30,891 nt of DNA from Legionella genomosp. 1. GTDB lineage: Bacteria; Pseudomonadota; Gammaproteobacteria; Legionellales; Legionellaceae. A model generated the notes under the pieces. It did not search any database. It was not told where the DNA came from and saw only the letters and a program-made list of their open reading frames with translations. The stretch is from positions 1-30,891 of the forward strand of contig CAMAYA010000001.1 in assembly GCA_945862275.1 (NCBI GenBank), written 5' to 3'. Within the stretch, counting starts at the first letter, position 1. Every line of letters starts with the position of its first letter. Of the stretch, positions 7,201 through 16,219 are shown piece after piece. The position numbers and the translations under genes were made by a program.

Positions 7201-9306
7201 ATGGATGAGCTAGATAAACTGCTGAAGCCTTCTTGGGGAACGGAAAAATGGATCCTTGAAGGGTGGAATAAAATCACCCATGATGAAAAAATGACTATCA
7301 ACGTTCGAGTGAAGGACTTATTTAAAGATGGCCTTCCTTTTGTGGTAGAACACGACAAGTTGCTTTATATATATGTATTTTCTTTGATGGCGCAACTGGA
7401 GGTTTTGGGCATTCAATTGCCGCTGCGATTTGAAGATAAAATGCAAAATCCAGTATTTAAAAAACGGATGCGCGCTCAATTAGTGGATGAGATTTTTCAT
7501 GCCATCGTGTTTACTAAAGTCGCCTTTTTATTATGTGCCCCATACGACTCACCCCCTGCTTATACTGAACAGATTGACAGGCTCTGCCAGTTTTTTCGAT
7601 CGCAAGATTGCATTAAAGTATCCATGGTGGTCATGAACTTAGTGTGCGAGGGATTGGTTGAAGAGGTTTTCTCGACGTTACACAAGCAAAATATTGCGCC
7701 AGAATTGTTTGCAATGATAATGGAAGACGAGCATCGTCATGTTTGTGAAGCGGATTTGTATGCTGCATTGGGACTACCCGACCGAACTGTATTGGCCGAG
7801 GCACTTCTCTCGTTAGAGGAACTTCTCATTGCGGCATTTACCTTCCAGCCAAAATATACCATAGCACTCAGCGCATTGTTAGGCCCGCAGGGAACCGCTG
7901 CCTTTATTGTATCGATTCATGAAAAATACACACAGCAGCTCAAAAAAATAAACATGGTTCCTAGTGAGAAATGGGAAATCTTTTTTTCTGTAGCCCCTAA
8001 TGTTTATGCCGAGATCGAACCTTATTCCGAGGAATTGAATACAGAGGCCAACCTGGAGATCTATGAAGTTGAAATGACGCCGACCAGAAAAGCCCTGATG
8101 ACGCAGTTGAGTGTTCCGGGCGACCCAACCATGGTTGCTCAATTTAACATGGATATCAGTGATTTTTGTTTTTTTGAAGAAAAATATCCTAGCGATACGT
8201 TGACTGTCTTGATGATGCAGTCTGTTAGCCGCGTATTGGAATCTCATGCATCTTTTCGTCATTTTATAAGCTATAAAAAACTGTACATAAGCCGAGGGGC
8301 TTATGTATCCGTGGTGGAAAAATTACCTGATTGTGGAGATCATATCGGTACTGTTTCTTTTAAAGATTGCCATGAAATGACCACCCAAGAGCTCTCGATC
8401 AAAATCAAGCGCGCCGTGCAAATGATGGTATATTGTTTCAAAAAACGTGAACAAATTGAAAAAGAGCACCCAGAACTGAAGCGTCGTTTAGACGACATGC
8501 TCTATGATTCTGCACACGATATATATCCTTGCCCCACTCCAGGAAGCCATGGGGTTTATTTAAGCAATCTTGGGTTGTACGGCTACACACAAGCGATATC
8601 TCCTCTACTAAAGCAAACCGGCTTGCATATTTTATTACTAGCAGTCGAGCGAAAACCCGTTTGGAATAATGCCACGCAGTCGTTTGTAGCAAAAGACTTA
8701 TTACCGGTTTCTATTAGTGCAGACAATCGCATTTTTGACGGTATGTTGCCTATTCCTGACTTGCTAAACAAGGCATTTCAAACGGCATTTCAGGAGATGA
8801 AAGAGCGAATCGAAGATCCGTTAATGGATAAAGAAACAACAGAAAGCAACCGTTATAGAAAAAGAATTGACCAAATAGCTGACGAAATGCTTGCCAAAAG
8901 GGATAGTGCTAAAGGCGGGTTAATAATCGCTCACCTTATTAATAAAAACAAAAATGCGGCGTTCAAAGAAGTGAGAAGGGTATTCGGAGATGATTTACAG
9001 GTCTATGGTGAACCATTAACCATGCATTCTGATTATAAAAATATTGCTGATAACCTGTTACTTGATTATTTGGGATTTAATGCAGACGAGGCTGCGAGAG
9101 ACGCTAATTTCACAAAAATAGTGGATAAAATGCTATCTGAAAACCTAGAGTTGGGGTATCGCGTGTTGGCCGGCTTGCAAAACGTATGGGTTGATTACAT
9201 TGATATTGAAACCGTATTTAACTCGGCTTATAAAAAAATAGCCGGCTCACGGCTGGGCCGATTGGCCCCGCTTATTCCTAACATTGTGCGACGCGAATTA
9301 AGCTGA
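7201..9306 (+). CDS. Ferritin-like diiron domain fused to an E2-type (2-oxoacid dehydrogenase) acyltransferase-like domain
   Basis: 701 residues. Residues about 50-200 form a four-helix ferritin-like domain with a full diiron set: E67, E97-xx-H100 (DEIFHA), E150, and E177-xx-H180 (EDEHRH). Residues about 290-530 resemble the catalytic domain of dihydrolipoamide acyltransferases: MTPTRKALM at 292 matches the usual opening, and a GSHGVYLSNLG block sits near 448. The active-site DHRxxDG is DNRIFDG here (508-514), so the catalytic His is Asn and normal acyl transfer is unlikely. About 160 further residues, charged and helical, match nothing I recognise. No lipoyl or E1/E3 genes are nearby. It starts 2 bases after the holin-like gene and is the last gene of its operon. 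Function not known; an oxidative or oxygenase step on an acyl- or prenyl-type substrate is speculation. Confidence 0.75.
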   Translation: MDELDKLLKPSWGTEKWILEGWNKITHDEKMTINVRVKDLFKDGLPFVVEHDKLLYIYVFSLMAQLEVLGIQLPLRFEDKMQNPVFKKRMRAQLVDEIFHAIVFTKVAFLLCAPYDSPPAYTEQIDRLCQFFRSQDCIKVSMVVMNLVCEGLVEEVFSTLHKQNIAPELFAMIMEDEHRHVCEADLYAALGLPDRTVLAEALLSLEELLIAAFTFQPKYTIALSALLGPQGTAAFIVSIHEKYTQQLKKINMVPSEKWEIFFSVAPNVYAEIEPYSEELNTEANLEIYEVEMTPTRKALMTQLSVPGDPTMVAQFNMDISDFCFFEEKYPSDTLTVLMMQSVSRVLESHASFRHFISYKKLYISRGAYVSVVEKLPDCGDHIGTVSFKDCHEMTTQELSIKIKRAVQMMVYCFKKREQIEKEHPELKRRLDDMLYDSAHDIYPCPTPGSHGVYLSNLGLYGYTQAISPLLKQTGLHILLLAVERKPVWNNATQSFVAKDLLPVSISADNRIFDGMLPIPDLLNKAFQTAFQEMKERIEDPLMDKETTESNRYRKRIDQIADEMLAKRDSAKGGLIIAHLINKNKNAAFKEVRRVFGDDLQVYGEPLTMHSDYKNIADNLLLDYLGFNADEAARDANFTKIVDKMLSENLELGYRVLAGLQNVWVDYIDIETVFNSAYKKIAGSRLGRLAPLIPNIVRRELS

Positions 9307-9310
9307 GCCT

Positions 9311-9943
9311 CTATTGTTTCATGCCATCACTGCGTGGAGCGATTTGTTTTGGGGGCGAGGGCGCATCGACCCATTGTATTTCTATCCGGCGGTTGAACGC
9401 ACTGCCATGAATCAGTTGGTTATCGGCAATAGGGTGTCGGTCTCCAAATCCCTCGCCCTTTAGGCGTTTGGCACGAATGTCATTTGCCCAAAGAAACGTG
9501 AGCATGGTTTCCGCTTGTGCGTCTGAGAGTTGTTTTTTACGGAAACGTGGGCCTACATTATCTGTAAATGCGGCTACATAAATGTCGCTACAGGGATATA
9601 AATTTAACAGCTTCACGATGTTGTTAAGGCCTTCATAACAAATGTCATTTAATAGCGGGCTATTGAATTCAAAATAATGATCAGTCGGCACGATGAGTGT
9701 AACCGTGTCCCCGTACCGAACATACTCGATGTCATTTTTATTGAGATCTCTAATAATCGACTCAAGGCCAACGCCAACACCGACATAGCCACCCACAGCA
9801 CCTGCAGTCCGTTTTAATGGGTGTGCTTGGGGTCTGAAATCATTGAATGGAGGATGAAAATGAGCCTTATTTGTGCAACCAAGGAGCATCAAGGAAAGTA
9901 GACCCACAAAGGTCATATGGCGAGCATACAGTTTCATTGGCAT
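9311..9943 (-). CDS. OmpA-family lipoprotein (Legionella C-OmpA / IcmN-DotK-like)
   Basis: About 210 residues. The signal peptide ends in lipobox LMLLGC with Cys23 as the lipidation site. The second half is an OmpA C-terminal, peptidoglycan-binding domain: FTDNVG, LSDAQAE, LKGEGFGDRHPIADN, and the closing FNRRIEIQW. Family knowledge: such lipoproteins anchor the outer membrane to the wall, and in Legionella and Coxiella relatives include IcmN/DotK of the Dot/Icm secretion apparatus. No other dot/icm gene is in view, so a stand-alone C-OmpA is the safer reading. Two tandem ATGs and a GTG precede the coding part; ATG at 9943 has the best spacing (7) from AGGAG. Its gene ends 4 bases after the end of the convergent fusion gene. 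Confidence 0.82.
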   Translation of the reverse strand: MPMKLYARHMTFVGLLSLMLLGCTNKAHFHPPFNDFRPQAHPLKRTAGAVGGYVGVGVGLESIIRDLNKNDIEYVRYGDTVTLIVPTDHYFEFNSPLLNDICYEGLNNIVKLLNLYPCSDIYVAAFTDNVGPRFRKKQLSDAQAETMLTFLWANDIRAKRLKGEGFGDRHPIADNQLIHGSAFNRRIEIQWVDAPSPPKQIAPRSDGMKQ

Positions 9944-10022
9944 CATCACTCCTGAAGTTTGTAACCATTATTCAGCATCTGTTCTGATTACGCAATCAGC
10001 GGCTGAGGGTTGCACGCTGAAA

Positions 10023-10051
10023 TTGCATTACAAAGGGACTACTGGTATGAT
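10023..10051 (+). promoter_or_regulatory. Candidate sigma-70 promoter for kup
   Basis: TTGCAT (10023-10028) and an extended -10, TGGTATGAT with TATGAT at 10046-10051, are spaced 17 bases apart, 31 bases before the kup start. The -35 box is only a half match; the TG extension supports the -10. Confidence 0.4.
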
Positions 10052-10082
10052 TTTTTATATGTTATAAACCAGGAGCATCTCC

Positions 10083-11972
10083 TTGAGCGCAACGGATAAT
10101 ATGGCTTCCCAATCCCTTCCATCGCTCTCACTGGCAGCCCTTGGTGTGGTGTATGGTGATATTGGAACGAGTCCGTTGTATGCCCTTCGAGAATCATTAG
10201 GCGATGTGCCGATTAATTTAATTGATGTCCTGGGTGTTCTATCGCTTATTTTTTGGTCGCTTATTCTCGTCATTTCCGTTAAATACCTGGTTCTTTTGTT
10301 AACGGCCGACAATGATGGAGAGGGCGGTATTCTTGCGCTATCGGCACTCATTAAACGCAAAAACGCCAATCCTTCGAAGTTGTTTATGATCATTGGCATT
10401 TTAGGTGCCGGCCTGATGCTGGGGGATGGCATGTTAACACCGGCCATTTCCGTGATCAGTGCACTGGAGGGTGTCAATGTGTTCGCGCCGGTGTTTTCCT
10501 CGTGGATTATTCCCTTTACGTGCATTGTGCTGTTTTTTGTGTTTTTCATGCAATCCGTGGGGACCGCAAAAATAGGTGTTATCTTTGGTCCGATTATATT
10601 CATTTGGTTCTGTACCATCGCGATTTTAGGCGGGATTCATATTGTTCATAATCCCGTTGTATTGAATGCAATCAATCCATATTATGCGTTTGAGTTTTTT
10701 TATCAAAATGGTTGGCGGGGCTACGCACTCTTAGGTGGCGTATTCTTGGTTATGACCGGTGGCGAGGCCCTTTATGCTGACTTAGGGCATTTTGGTAAAG
10801 CGCCCATTCGTTTAACGTGGTTTATTTTGGTATTGCCGTGTTTGTTGTTGAGTTATTTTGGCCAAGGGGCGTATTTATTAGAGCACCCTGAGGCGCTTGC
10901 AAATCCGTTTTACATGTTAGCACCCGATTGGCTGGTCATTCCACTGGTTGTACTGGCGACGATGGCCACGATCATTGCATCACAAGCGGTGATCTCAGCG
11001 ACATTCTCCCTGACGAAGCAAGCCGTTCTATTAGGCCTTTATCCGCACCTACCCATTGTTCAAACATCAGGCTTTCAACGTGGGCAAATCTATATTCCGC
11101 AAATGAATTTAATTTTGGCCATCGGTACATTGGTATTGGTTCTCACGTTTAAAAATGCAAATGCACTGACGCATGCGTATGGTATTGCGGTGAATTTGGT
11201 CATGATGTTAACCAGTATGTTGGTGATTTATCTCGTGATTCACAATTGGCGTTGGAATCCTATCGCAGTCATTGGTTTGTGCTTATTCTTAGGGATTATT
11301 GATACCGCATTTTTAGGCGCTAATTTACAAAAACTCATGACCGGCGGGTGGGTGCCTATTGTGTTTGCCACAGCGTGCGCGTTTATCATGTATACATGGG
11401 AGATGGGGCGGCGTTATTTGCATCAAACATACTACATGAAAAAAGAAGCGTTTTCAAAAATATTAAAGCAGTTGGACTATAAGAGCATCAATCACCTCCC
11501 TGATTCGTTGGCTATCTTTATTACGGATATTTATGACAACAGCGGCGGCAGTTTCCTGCATTTTTTAAAGTTAAATCGAACCCTTCCGGAGCATATTTTA
11601 ATTCTCAATTACACGGTTGAAAACATCCCCTATGTGTCAACAGCCGACCGGTTCCAGATCAGTTGTTTAAAAAGCAATATTTGCGATTTAACTTTGCACT
11701 ATGGATTTATGGATACTATATCCATTCCTCAAGCATTGTATGTGGCCAACGACCGCAATTTGCTCCCGTTTCCCGTGGATATTGACACGGCCATGTATTT
11801 TATTGAAATTCCGAATGTTGTTGCCTCTCGTAAATACCGCACAATGTGGTTTTTCTGGCAAGAAAAATTATTTTCTTTTTTAGTGCGAAATTATTCCGTA
11901 AACTTAAATATTGATTTTTATCAATTGCCTTATAATCGAACAGTTGCCATTGGGACGTATTACGTGATTTAG
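10083..11972 (+). CDS. kup: Kup-type low-affinity potassium uptake protein
   Basis: Inner-membrane K+/H+ symporter of the KUP/HAK family, 629 residues, the usual length. The N-terminal signature GVVYGDIGTSPLYAL is intact, followed by about 12 hydrophobic segments and a C-terminal cytosolic domain of about 200 residues, as in Kup. TTG at 10083 is chosen as the start because AGGAG (10071-10075) is 7 bases upstream; the next ATG (10101) would be too far. The gene is divergent from the C-OmpA-like lipoprotein, and its stop overlaps the stop of hutG by 3 bases. Potassium uptake matters for an intracellular or acid-exposed bacterium, but no special regulation is visible. Confidence 0.95.
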   Translation: MSATDNMASQSLPSLSLAALGVVYGDIGTSPLYALRESLGDVPINLIDVLGVLSLIFWSLILVISVKYLVLLLTADNDGEGGILALSALIKRKNANPSKLFMIIGILGAGLMLGDGMLTPAISVISALEGVNVFAPVFSSWIIPFTCIVLFFVFFMQSVGTAKIGVIFGPIIFIWFCTIAILGGIHIVHNPVVLNAINPYYAFEFFYQNGWRGYALLGGVFLVMTGGEALYADLGHFGKAPIRLTWFILVLPCLLLSYFGQGAYLLEHPEALANPFYMLAPDWLVIPLVVLATMATIIASQAVISATFSLTKQAVLLGLYPHLPIVQTSGFQRGQIYIPQMNLILAIGTLVLVLTFKNANALTHAYGIAVNLVMMLTSMLVIYLVIHNWRWNPIAVIGLCLFLGIIDTAFLGANLQKLMTGGWVPIVFATACAFIMYTWEMGRRYLHQTYYMKKEAFSKILKQLDYKSINHLPDSLAIFITDIYDNSGGSFLHFLKLNRTLPEHILILNYTVENIPYVSTADRFQISCLKSNICDLTLHYGFMDTISIPQALYVANDRNLLPFPVDIDTAMYFIEIPNVVASRKYRTMWFFWQEKLFSFLVRNYSVNLNIDFYQLPYNRTVAIGTYYVI

Positions 11973-12928
11973 GGGGCGGCCAAATACGTCATCAACAATG
12001 AAGTGGCCAATTTCGCTGTTTGTCCATTGATATCGTGTTTAGGTGACAATTCAACCGTCTCAAGGCTTATTACCTTTCCAGACGTCTTTAACCGTTTTAA
12101 TGCATTGACAACATACGTGGCGGCAATGCCCAGTGATTGCGGTGCACTAACGCCAGGTGCAATGGCTGCATTAAATACATCTAAACAGATGGATACATAA
12201 ATGTGTTCATGTGTGTCGATGATGTGTTCAATAAAACGCAAGTCATATGGAGTAGCATCTATTTTTTCAGCCAATAAATAATGGACGCCATATGCATGGG
12301 CACTATCGAATGCGCTTTTCGTATTTGAAAAGGGTTGAATCCCTGCGCAATAATAATGAAAGGGCTTTTCTTGTGCGTGCAATGCATCATGGATTTGGCG
12401 AAAAGGGGTGCCTGAGCTGCCGAATTGACCGTCAATTAAGGGCCTTAAATCGAAGTGGGCATCAAAATTAAGGATGGCAATGTCTTTGTTCTGATAGTGA
12501 CGAGTCACCCCTTGAAAATGCCCCCAGGCGGTTTCATGCCCGCCGCCAATCAAAATGGGTGTTAACTGATGCGATAAAATGCGAGCGACTTGAACGCTCA
12601 GTTCGGTTTGTGCGGCTTCTAAATCATCCTTAGGGCATGTGACGTTTCCGGCATCATATAGATTGAATGGGGCGTGCACTGGGAATTTAGCCAGCGCGCG
12701 CCGAAATGCGGCAGGCCCTTCTTTAGCGCCTGGGTTGCCTAAATTTCTGCTAACACCGGCGTCTGATTCAAATCCTAATAGGGCATAGCCATTGAATGGA
12801 TTGATTGTTGTTTGGGTTAGATTTAGATCTAGAAATTGAATGGTTTGGTATATGTACTCATCCGCCAAAGCATCGAGTCGTCCAGACCAGATGCTCCTGT
12901 CTGTCATTGGGGTATATAAAGAGACCAT
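11969..12928 (-). CDS. hutG: Formimidoylglutamase (ureohydrolase family)
   Basis: Hydrolyses N-formimidoyl-L-glutamate to glutamate and formamide, the last step of histidine degradation. 319 residues, arginase/agmatinase fold. Metal ligands visible: GGGHE (H131), DAHFD (D156, H158, D160) and a third site in the CLDVFNAAIAPGVSAP block near 250, where the first Asp is kept and the wording is that of formimidoylglutamases rather than arginases. The gene is divergent from hutU-hutH-hutI, sharing a 106-base intergenic region that must hold both promoters. No hutC repressor gene or hutF is in view. Confidence 0.9.
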   Translation of the reverse strand: MVSLYTPMTDRSIWSGRLDALADEYIYQTIQFLDLNLTQTTINPFNGYALLGFESDAGVSRNLGNPGAKEGPAAFRRALAKFPVHAPFNLYDAGNVTCPKDDLEAAQTELSVQVARILSHQLTPILIGGGHETAWGHFQGVTRHYQNKDIAILNFDAHFDLRPLIDGQFGSSGTPFRQIHDALHAQEKPFHYYCAGIQPFSNTKSAFDSAHAYGVHYLLAEKIDATPYDLRFIEHIIDTHEHIYVSICLDVFNAAIAPGVSAPQSLGIAATYVVNALKRLKTSGKVISLETVELSPKHDINGQTAKLATSLLMTYLAAP

Positions 12929-12978
12929 GGTTTTATTCTAACTCGGTGCTAACATCAATAAATTTTATGATGAATGCC

Positions 12979-13008
12979 TTGTTATTGCCATTCAAATCGC
13001 TTAATAAT
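12979..13008 (+). promoter_or_regulatory. Candidate promoter for hutUHI in the hutG-hutU divergent region
   Basis: TTGTTA (12979-12984) and AATAAT (13003-13008) are spaced 18 bases apart, ending 26 bases before the hutU start. The match is partial. The whole 12929-13034 region is AT-rich; I see no clear HutC-type palindrome in it. Confidence 0.3.
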
Positions 13009-13034
13009 TTGTAATCAATAGAAAAGGATTTCAT

Positions 13035-14696
13035 GTGGCGAATGCTCCGACAATAAAAGCACCGACAGGCACAACCCTTCATGCTAAATCATGGTTAACA
13101 GAAGCCCCTTTAAGAATGCTGATGAATAACCTGGATCCAGATGTGGCTGAGCACCCGGAGACGTTGGTGGTGTATGGTGGTATTGGCAAGGCGGCTCGAA
13201 ATTGGGCGTGTTACGAGCAAATCATTGCTTCGTTGAAATCGTTGGAAGACGATGAAACCTTGTTGATTCAATCCGGAAAACCCGTGGGCATTTTTAAAAC
13301 CCACAGGGATGCGCCGCGGGTATTAATTGCTAATTCTAATCTGGTTCCGCATTGGGCCACCTGGACGCATTTTCATGCGCTAGATAAAGCGGGCTTGATG
13401 ATGTACGGGCAAATGACGGCAGGCTCGTGGATCTATATTGGTACACAAGGGATTGTACAAGGCACCTATGAAACCTTTATGGAAATGGGGCGCCAACATT
13501 ATGCGGGTGATCTATCAGGTAAATGGATTTTAACGGCAGGTTTGGGCGGGATGGGAGGTGCGCAACCTCTGGCGGCCGTCATGGCGGGTGCCTGCATGTT
13601 GGCCATTGATTGCGATGAAACGCGACTCGATTTTCGGTTAAAAACCCATTATCTGGATTATAAATCGACGAACTTGAATGAGGCCTTGCAGTTGATTCAA
13701 CAAGCATGCCTTGTCAAAAAGGCCATTTCAGTGGGACTCTTGGGCAATGCTGCAGAATTATTGCCTGAATTGGTTTTACGCGGTATCCGGCCTGATGCAG
13801 TGACGGATCAAACCAGCGCACATGATCCACTCAATGGGTATTTGCCCATTGGCTGGACCATGGAATATGCGCATCAACAACGCATTGAAAATCCAGAATT
13901 AGTAATAAAAAAAGCGAAAGAGTCGATGGCGGTTCACGTGAAGGCTCTGTTGCATTTTCATCAACAAGGGATCCCAACATTTGATTATGGCAATAATATT
14001 CGTCAAATGGCCTTGGAGGAAGGTGTTACCCATGCCTTCGATTTCCCAGGCTTTGTGCCCGCTTATATTAGACCATTATTTTGTGAAGGCATCGGGCCTT
14101 TTCGATGGGTCGCGTTATCGGGTGATCCAGATGATATTTATAAAACCGATGAAATGGTGAAGGCATTATTGCCTGACAATATACGCGTACACCGTTGGTT
14201 GGATGAGGCACGAAAAAAGATTGATTTTCAAGGCTTGCCCGCTAGAATTTGTTGGCTTGGATTAGGTGATCGGGCCAAAATAGGACTGGCGTTTAATGAG
14301 ATGGTGAAGACGGGTGAACTCAAGGCGCCGATTGTAATCGGTCGGGATCATTTAGACGCAGGTTCTGTGGCCAGTCCCAATCGCGAGACAGAGGCGATGC
14401 AAGATGGATCGGATGCTGTGTCGGATTGGCCCTTGCTGAATGCCTTGTTAAATACAGCCAGTGGTGCCACCTGGGTCAGCTTGCATCATGGCGGTGGTGT
14501 GGGCATGGGGTTTTCTCAGCATGCGGGCATGGTGATTGTTGCGGATGGAACCATCGATGCGGCCGCTAGGCTGCAACGGGTTTTAACCAATGATCCAGCC
14601 ACTGGTGTGATGCGTCATGCGGATGCGGGATATCAGCGTGCCATTGATTGCGCGAAAGAACGTCATCTTAAACTGCCGATGCTGGGAGAGAAGTGA
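13035..14696 (+). CDS. hutU: Urocanate hydratase (urocanase)
   Basis: Second enzyme of histidine breakdown; hydrates urocanate to 4-imidazolone-5-propanoate using tightly bound NAD+. 553 residues, close to the usual 555-560. The NAD-binding GLGGMGG is at 169-175, and the C-terminal block with RDHLDAGSVASPNRET and SLHHGGGVGMGFSQHAG is intact. The start is GTG at 13035; an ATG at 13033 is in another frame, and AAGGAT at 13024-13029 gives proper spacing. The stop overlaps the ATG of hutH by one base, so translation is coupled. Confidence 0.96.
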   Translation: MANAPTIKAPTGTTLHAKSWLTEAPLRMLMNNLDPDVAEHPETLVVYGGIGKAARNWACYEQIIASLKSLEDDETLLIQSGKPVGIFKTHRDAPRVLIANSNLVPHWATWTHFHALDKAGLMMYGQMTAGSWIYIGTQGIVQGTYETFMEMGRQHYAGDLSGKWILTAGLGGMGGAQPLAAVMAGACMLAIDCDETRLDFRLKTHYLDYKSTNLNEALQLIQQACLVKKAISVGLLGNAAELLPELVLRGIRPDAVTDQTSAHDPLNGYLPIGWTMEYAHQQRIENPELVIKKAKESMAVHVKALLHFHQQGIPTFDYGNNIRQMALEEGVTHAFDFPGFVPAYIRPLFCEGIGPFRWVALSGDPDDIYKTDEMVKALLPDNIRVHRWLDEARKKIDFQGLPARICWLGLGDRAKIGLAFNEMVKTGELKAPIVIGRDHLDAGSVASPNRETEAMQDGSDAVSDWPLLNALLNTASGATWVSLHHGGGVGMGFSQHAGMVIVADGTIDAAARLQRVLTNDPATGVMRHADAGYQRAIDCAKERHLKLPMLGEK

Positions 14697-16219
14697 TGTT
14701 TGAATTAAATCCTGGCGAATTGACATTGCACGATATCAGCATGCTATTAAATACCAATACACCCATTCAATTAGCGGCCAGTGCAGATGATAAGATTGAC
14801 GCGGCATACCGTGTGGTTCAAATAATCGCAGGCCAAGAAAAATCAGTCTATGGGATTAATACGGGTTTTGGATTGTTGGCACACACGAAAATCGCTCAAG
14901 AGGATTTGAAAGATCTTCAGCGACGCATCGTACTATCTCATGCAGCGGGCGTTGGTGCACCGTTGGATGATGACACAGTGAAGCTCATTCTATTATTGAA
15001 AATAAACAGCCTGTCACGGGGGTATTCCGGCGTATCCAGATCCTTGATTGATCAGTTGATTGCTGTGTATAACGCGGAAATTTATCCTGTCATTCCGGAC
15101 CAGGGATCGGTTGGCGCATCGGGTGATCTGGCACCGCTGGCGCATCTAGCCATGGTCTTGATTTGAGAAGGGGAGGCGTGCTTGCAAGGCGAGCGCCTGA
15201 GCGCGACCGTTGCATTGTCGCGTAGCCGCATCAAGCCGATTGCGTTAGGTGAAAAAGAAGGGCTTGCGTTATTAAACGGCACGCAAGTGTCCACGGCCAT
15301 TGCAATAATAGGACTACTGAAAACCCAGCGAAATTTTGCCATTGGCACGATAGCCGGTGCGCTGAGCTTGGACGCCGCGGCGGCAAGCCTTAAACCGTTT
15401 AGCGCTTTGATTGCGAGTGTTAAGAATAACCATGGACAGGTTTTATTTTCAGCTTTGATTGAACATTTATTGCGTGGGAGTGCAATTCAGCGTGACCATG
15501 AGCGATGCATGCGAGTGCAAGATCCTTATTCCTTGCGTTGCCAGCCGCAAGTAATGGGCGCTGTGTGGTCCTATTTGCAGGATAGCCAAACGCATTTAAT
15601 GAATGAAGCGAATGCTGTTTCTGATAATCCTTTGATTTGTATTGAAACAGGGGAGGCGATTTCAGGCGGGAATTTTCATGCAGAAATCACGGCGTTTAGT
15701 GCGGATTTATTGGCCATCATTGGTTCGGAAATCGGAGCGATATCAGAACGTCGGATCGCATTGTTGATGGACAGCCACCTCAGTGGATTGCCGCCATTTT
15801 TAGTGAACAACTCAGGCCTGAATTCAGGCTTTATGCTAGCACAAGTGACAGCAGCGGCCCTTGCGAGTGAAAACAAAACCTATGCACATCCGGCGTCTGT
15901 AGACAGCTTGCCGACTTCGGCCAATCAAGAAGATCACGTGAGCATGGCGACCTTTGCTGGGGTAAAATTAAACAAAGTAGCGGATAATGTCTTGCATATT
16001 TTAACGATTGAAACGCTAGCAGCCTGCCAAGGCATCGATTTCAGAGTGCCACTTCATACTTCACCTGCTATGCAGTGCTATGTTGATGCCGTGCGCGCCA
16101 AAGTACCGTTTTATCACGAAGACCGTTATTTTGGGCATGATCTGTCTGAAGCCCACTCCCTCATTCGTCAATACACGTATTATGGTGCGGTTTATGAGCA
16201 ATTATTCCATGCCATATGA
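14696..16219 (+). pseudogene. hutH: Histidine ammonia-lyase interrupted by an in-frame TGA
   Basis: First enzyme of histidine degradation (histidine to urocanate plus ammonia). The reading frame from ATG 14696 to 16219 would give about 507 residues, normal for HutH. All family marks are present: YGINTGFG, the Ala-Ser-Gly that forms the MIO electrophile (GASGDLAPL, near residue 143), and SANQEDHVSM late in the protein. Codon 157 (15164-15166) is TGA, exactly where the conserved GEGEA block needs Gly (GGA). The frame is unchanged on both sides, so this is a single nonsense substitution, not a frameshift. A TTG at 15182 with AGGGGAGG just upstream could reinitiate the second part. The rest shows no further decay, so the change is recent, read through, or a sequencing error. 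Confidence 0.85.

Noticed and set aside
10055..10618. 187-codon minus-strand frame opposite kup
   Set aside because: Antisense shadow of the strongly conserved kup 5' end, low-complexity in character.
15164..15166. TGA in hutH as selenocysteine or reassigned codon
   Set aside because: The site is a conserved Gly, not Cys or Trp; no convincing SECIS-like hairpin follows; and TGA is used as a normal stop by many genes here (for example hutU, etfA).
16080..16193. Longer hutI start inside hutH
   Set aside because: The extension is a shadow of hutH coding sequence and is not found in imidazolonepropionases.
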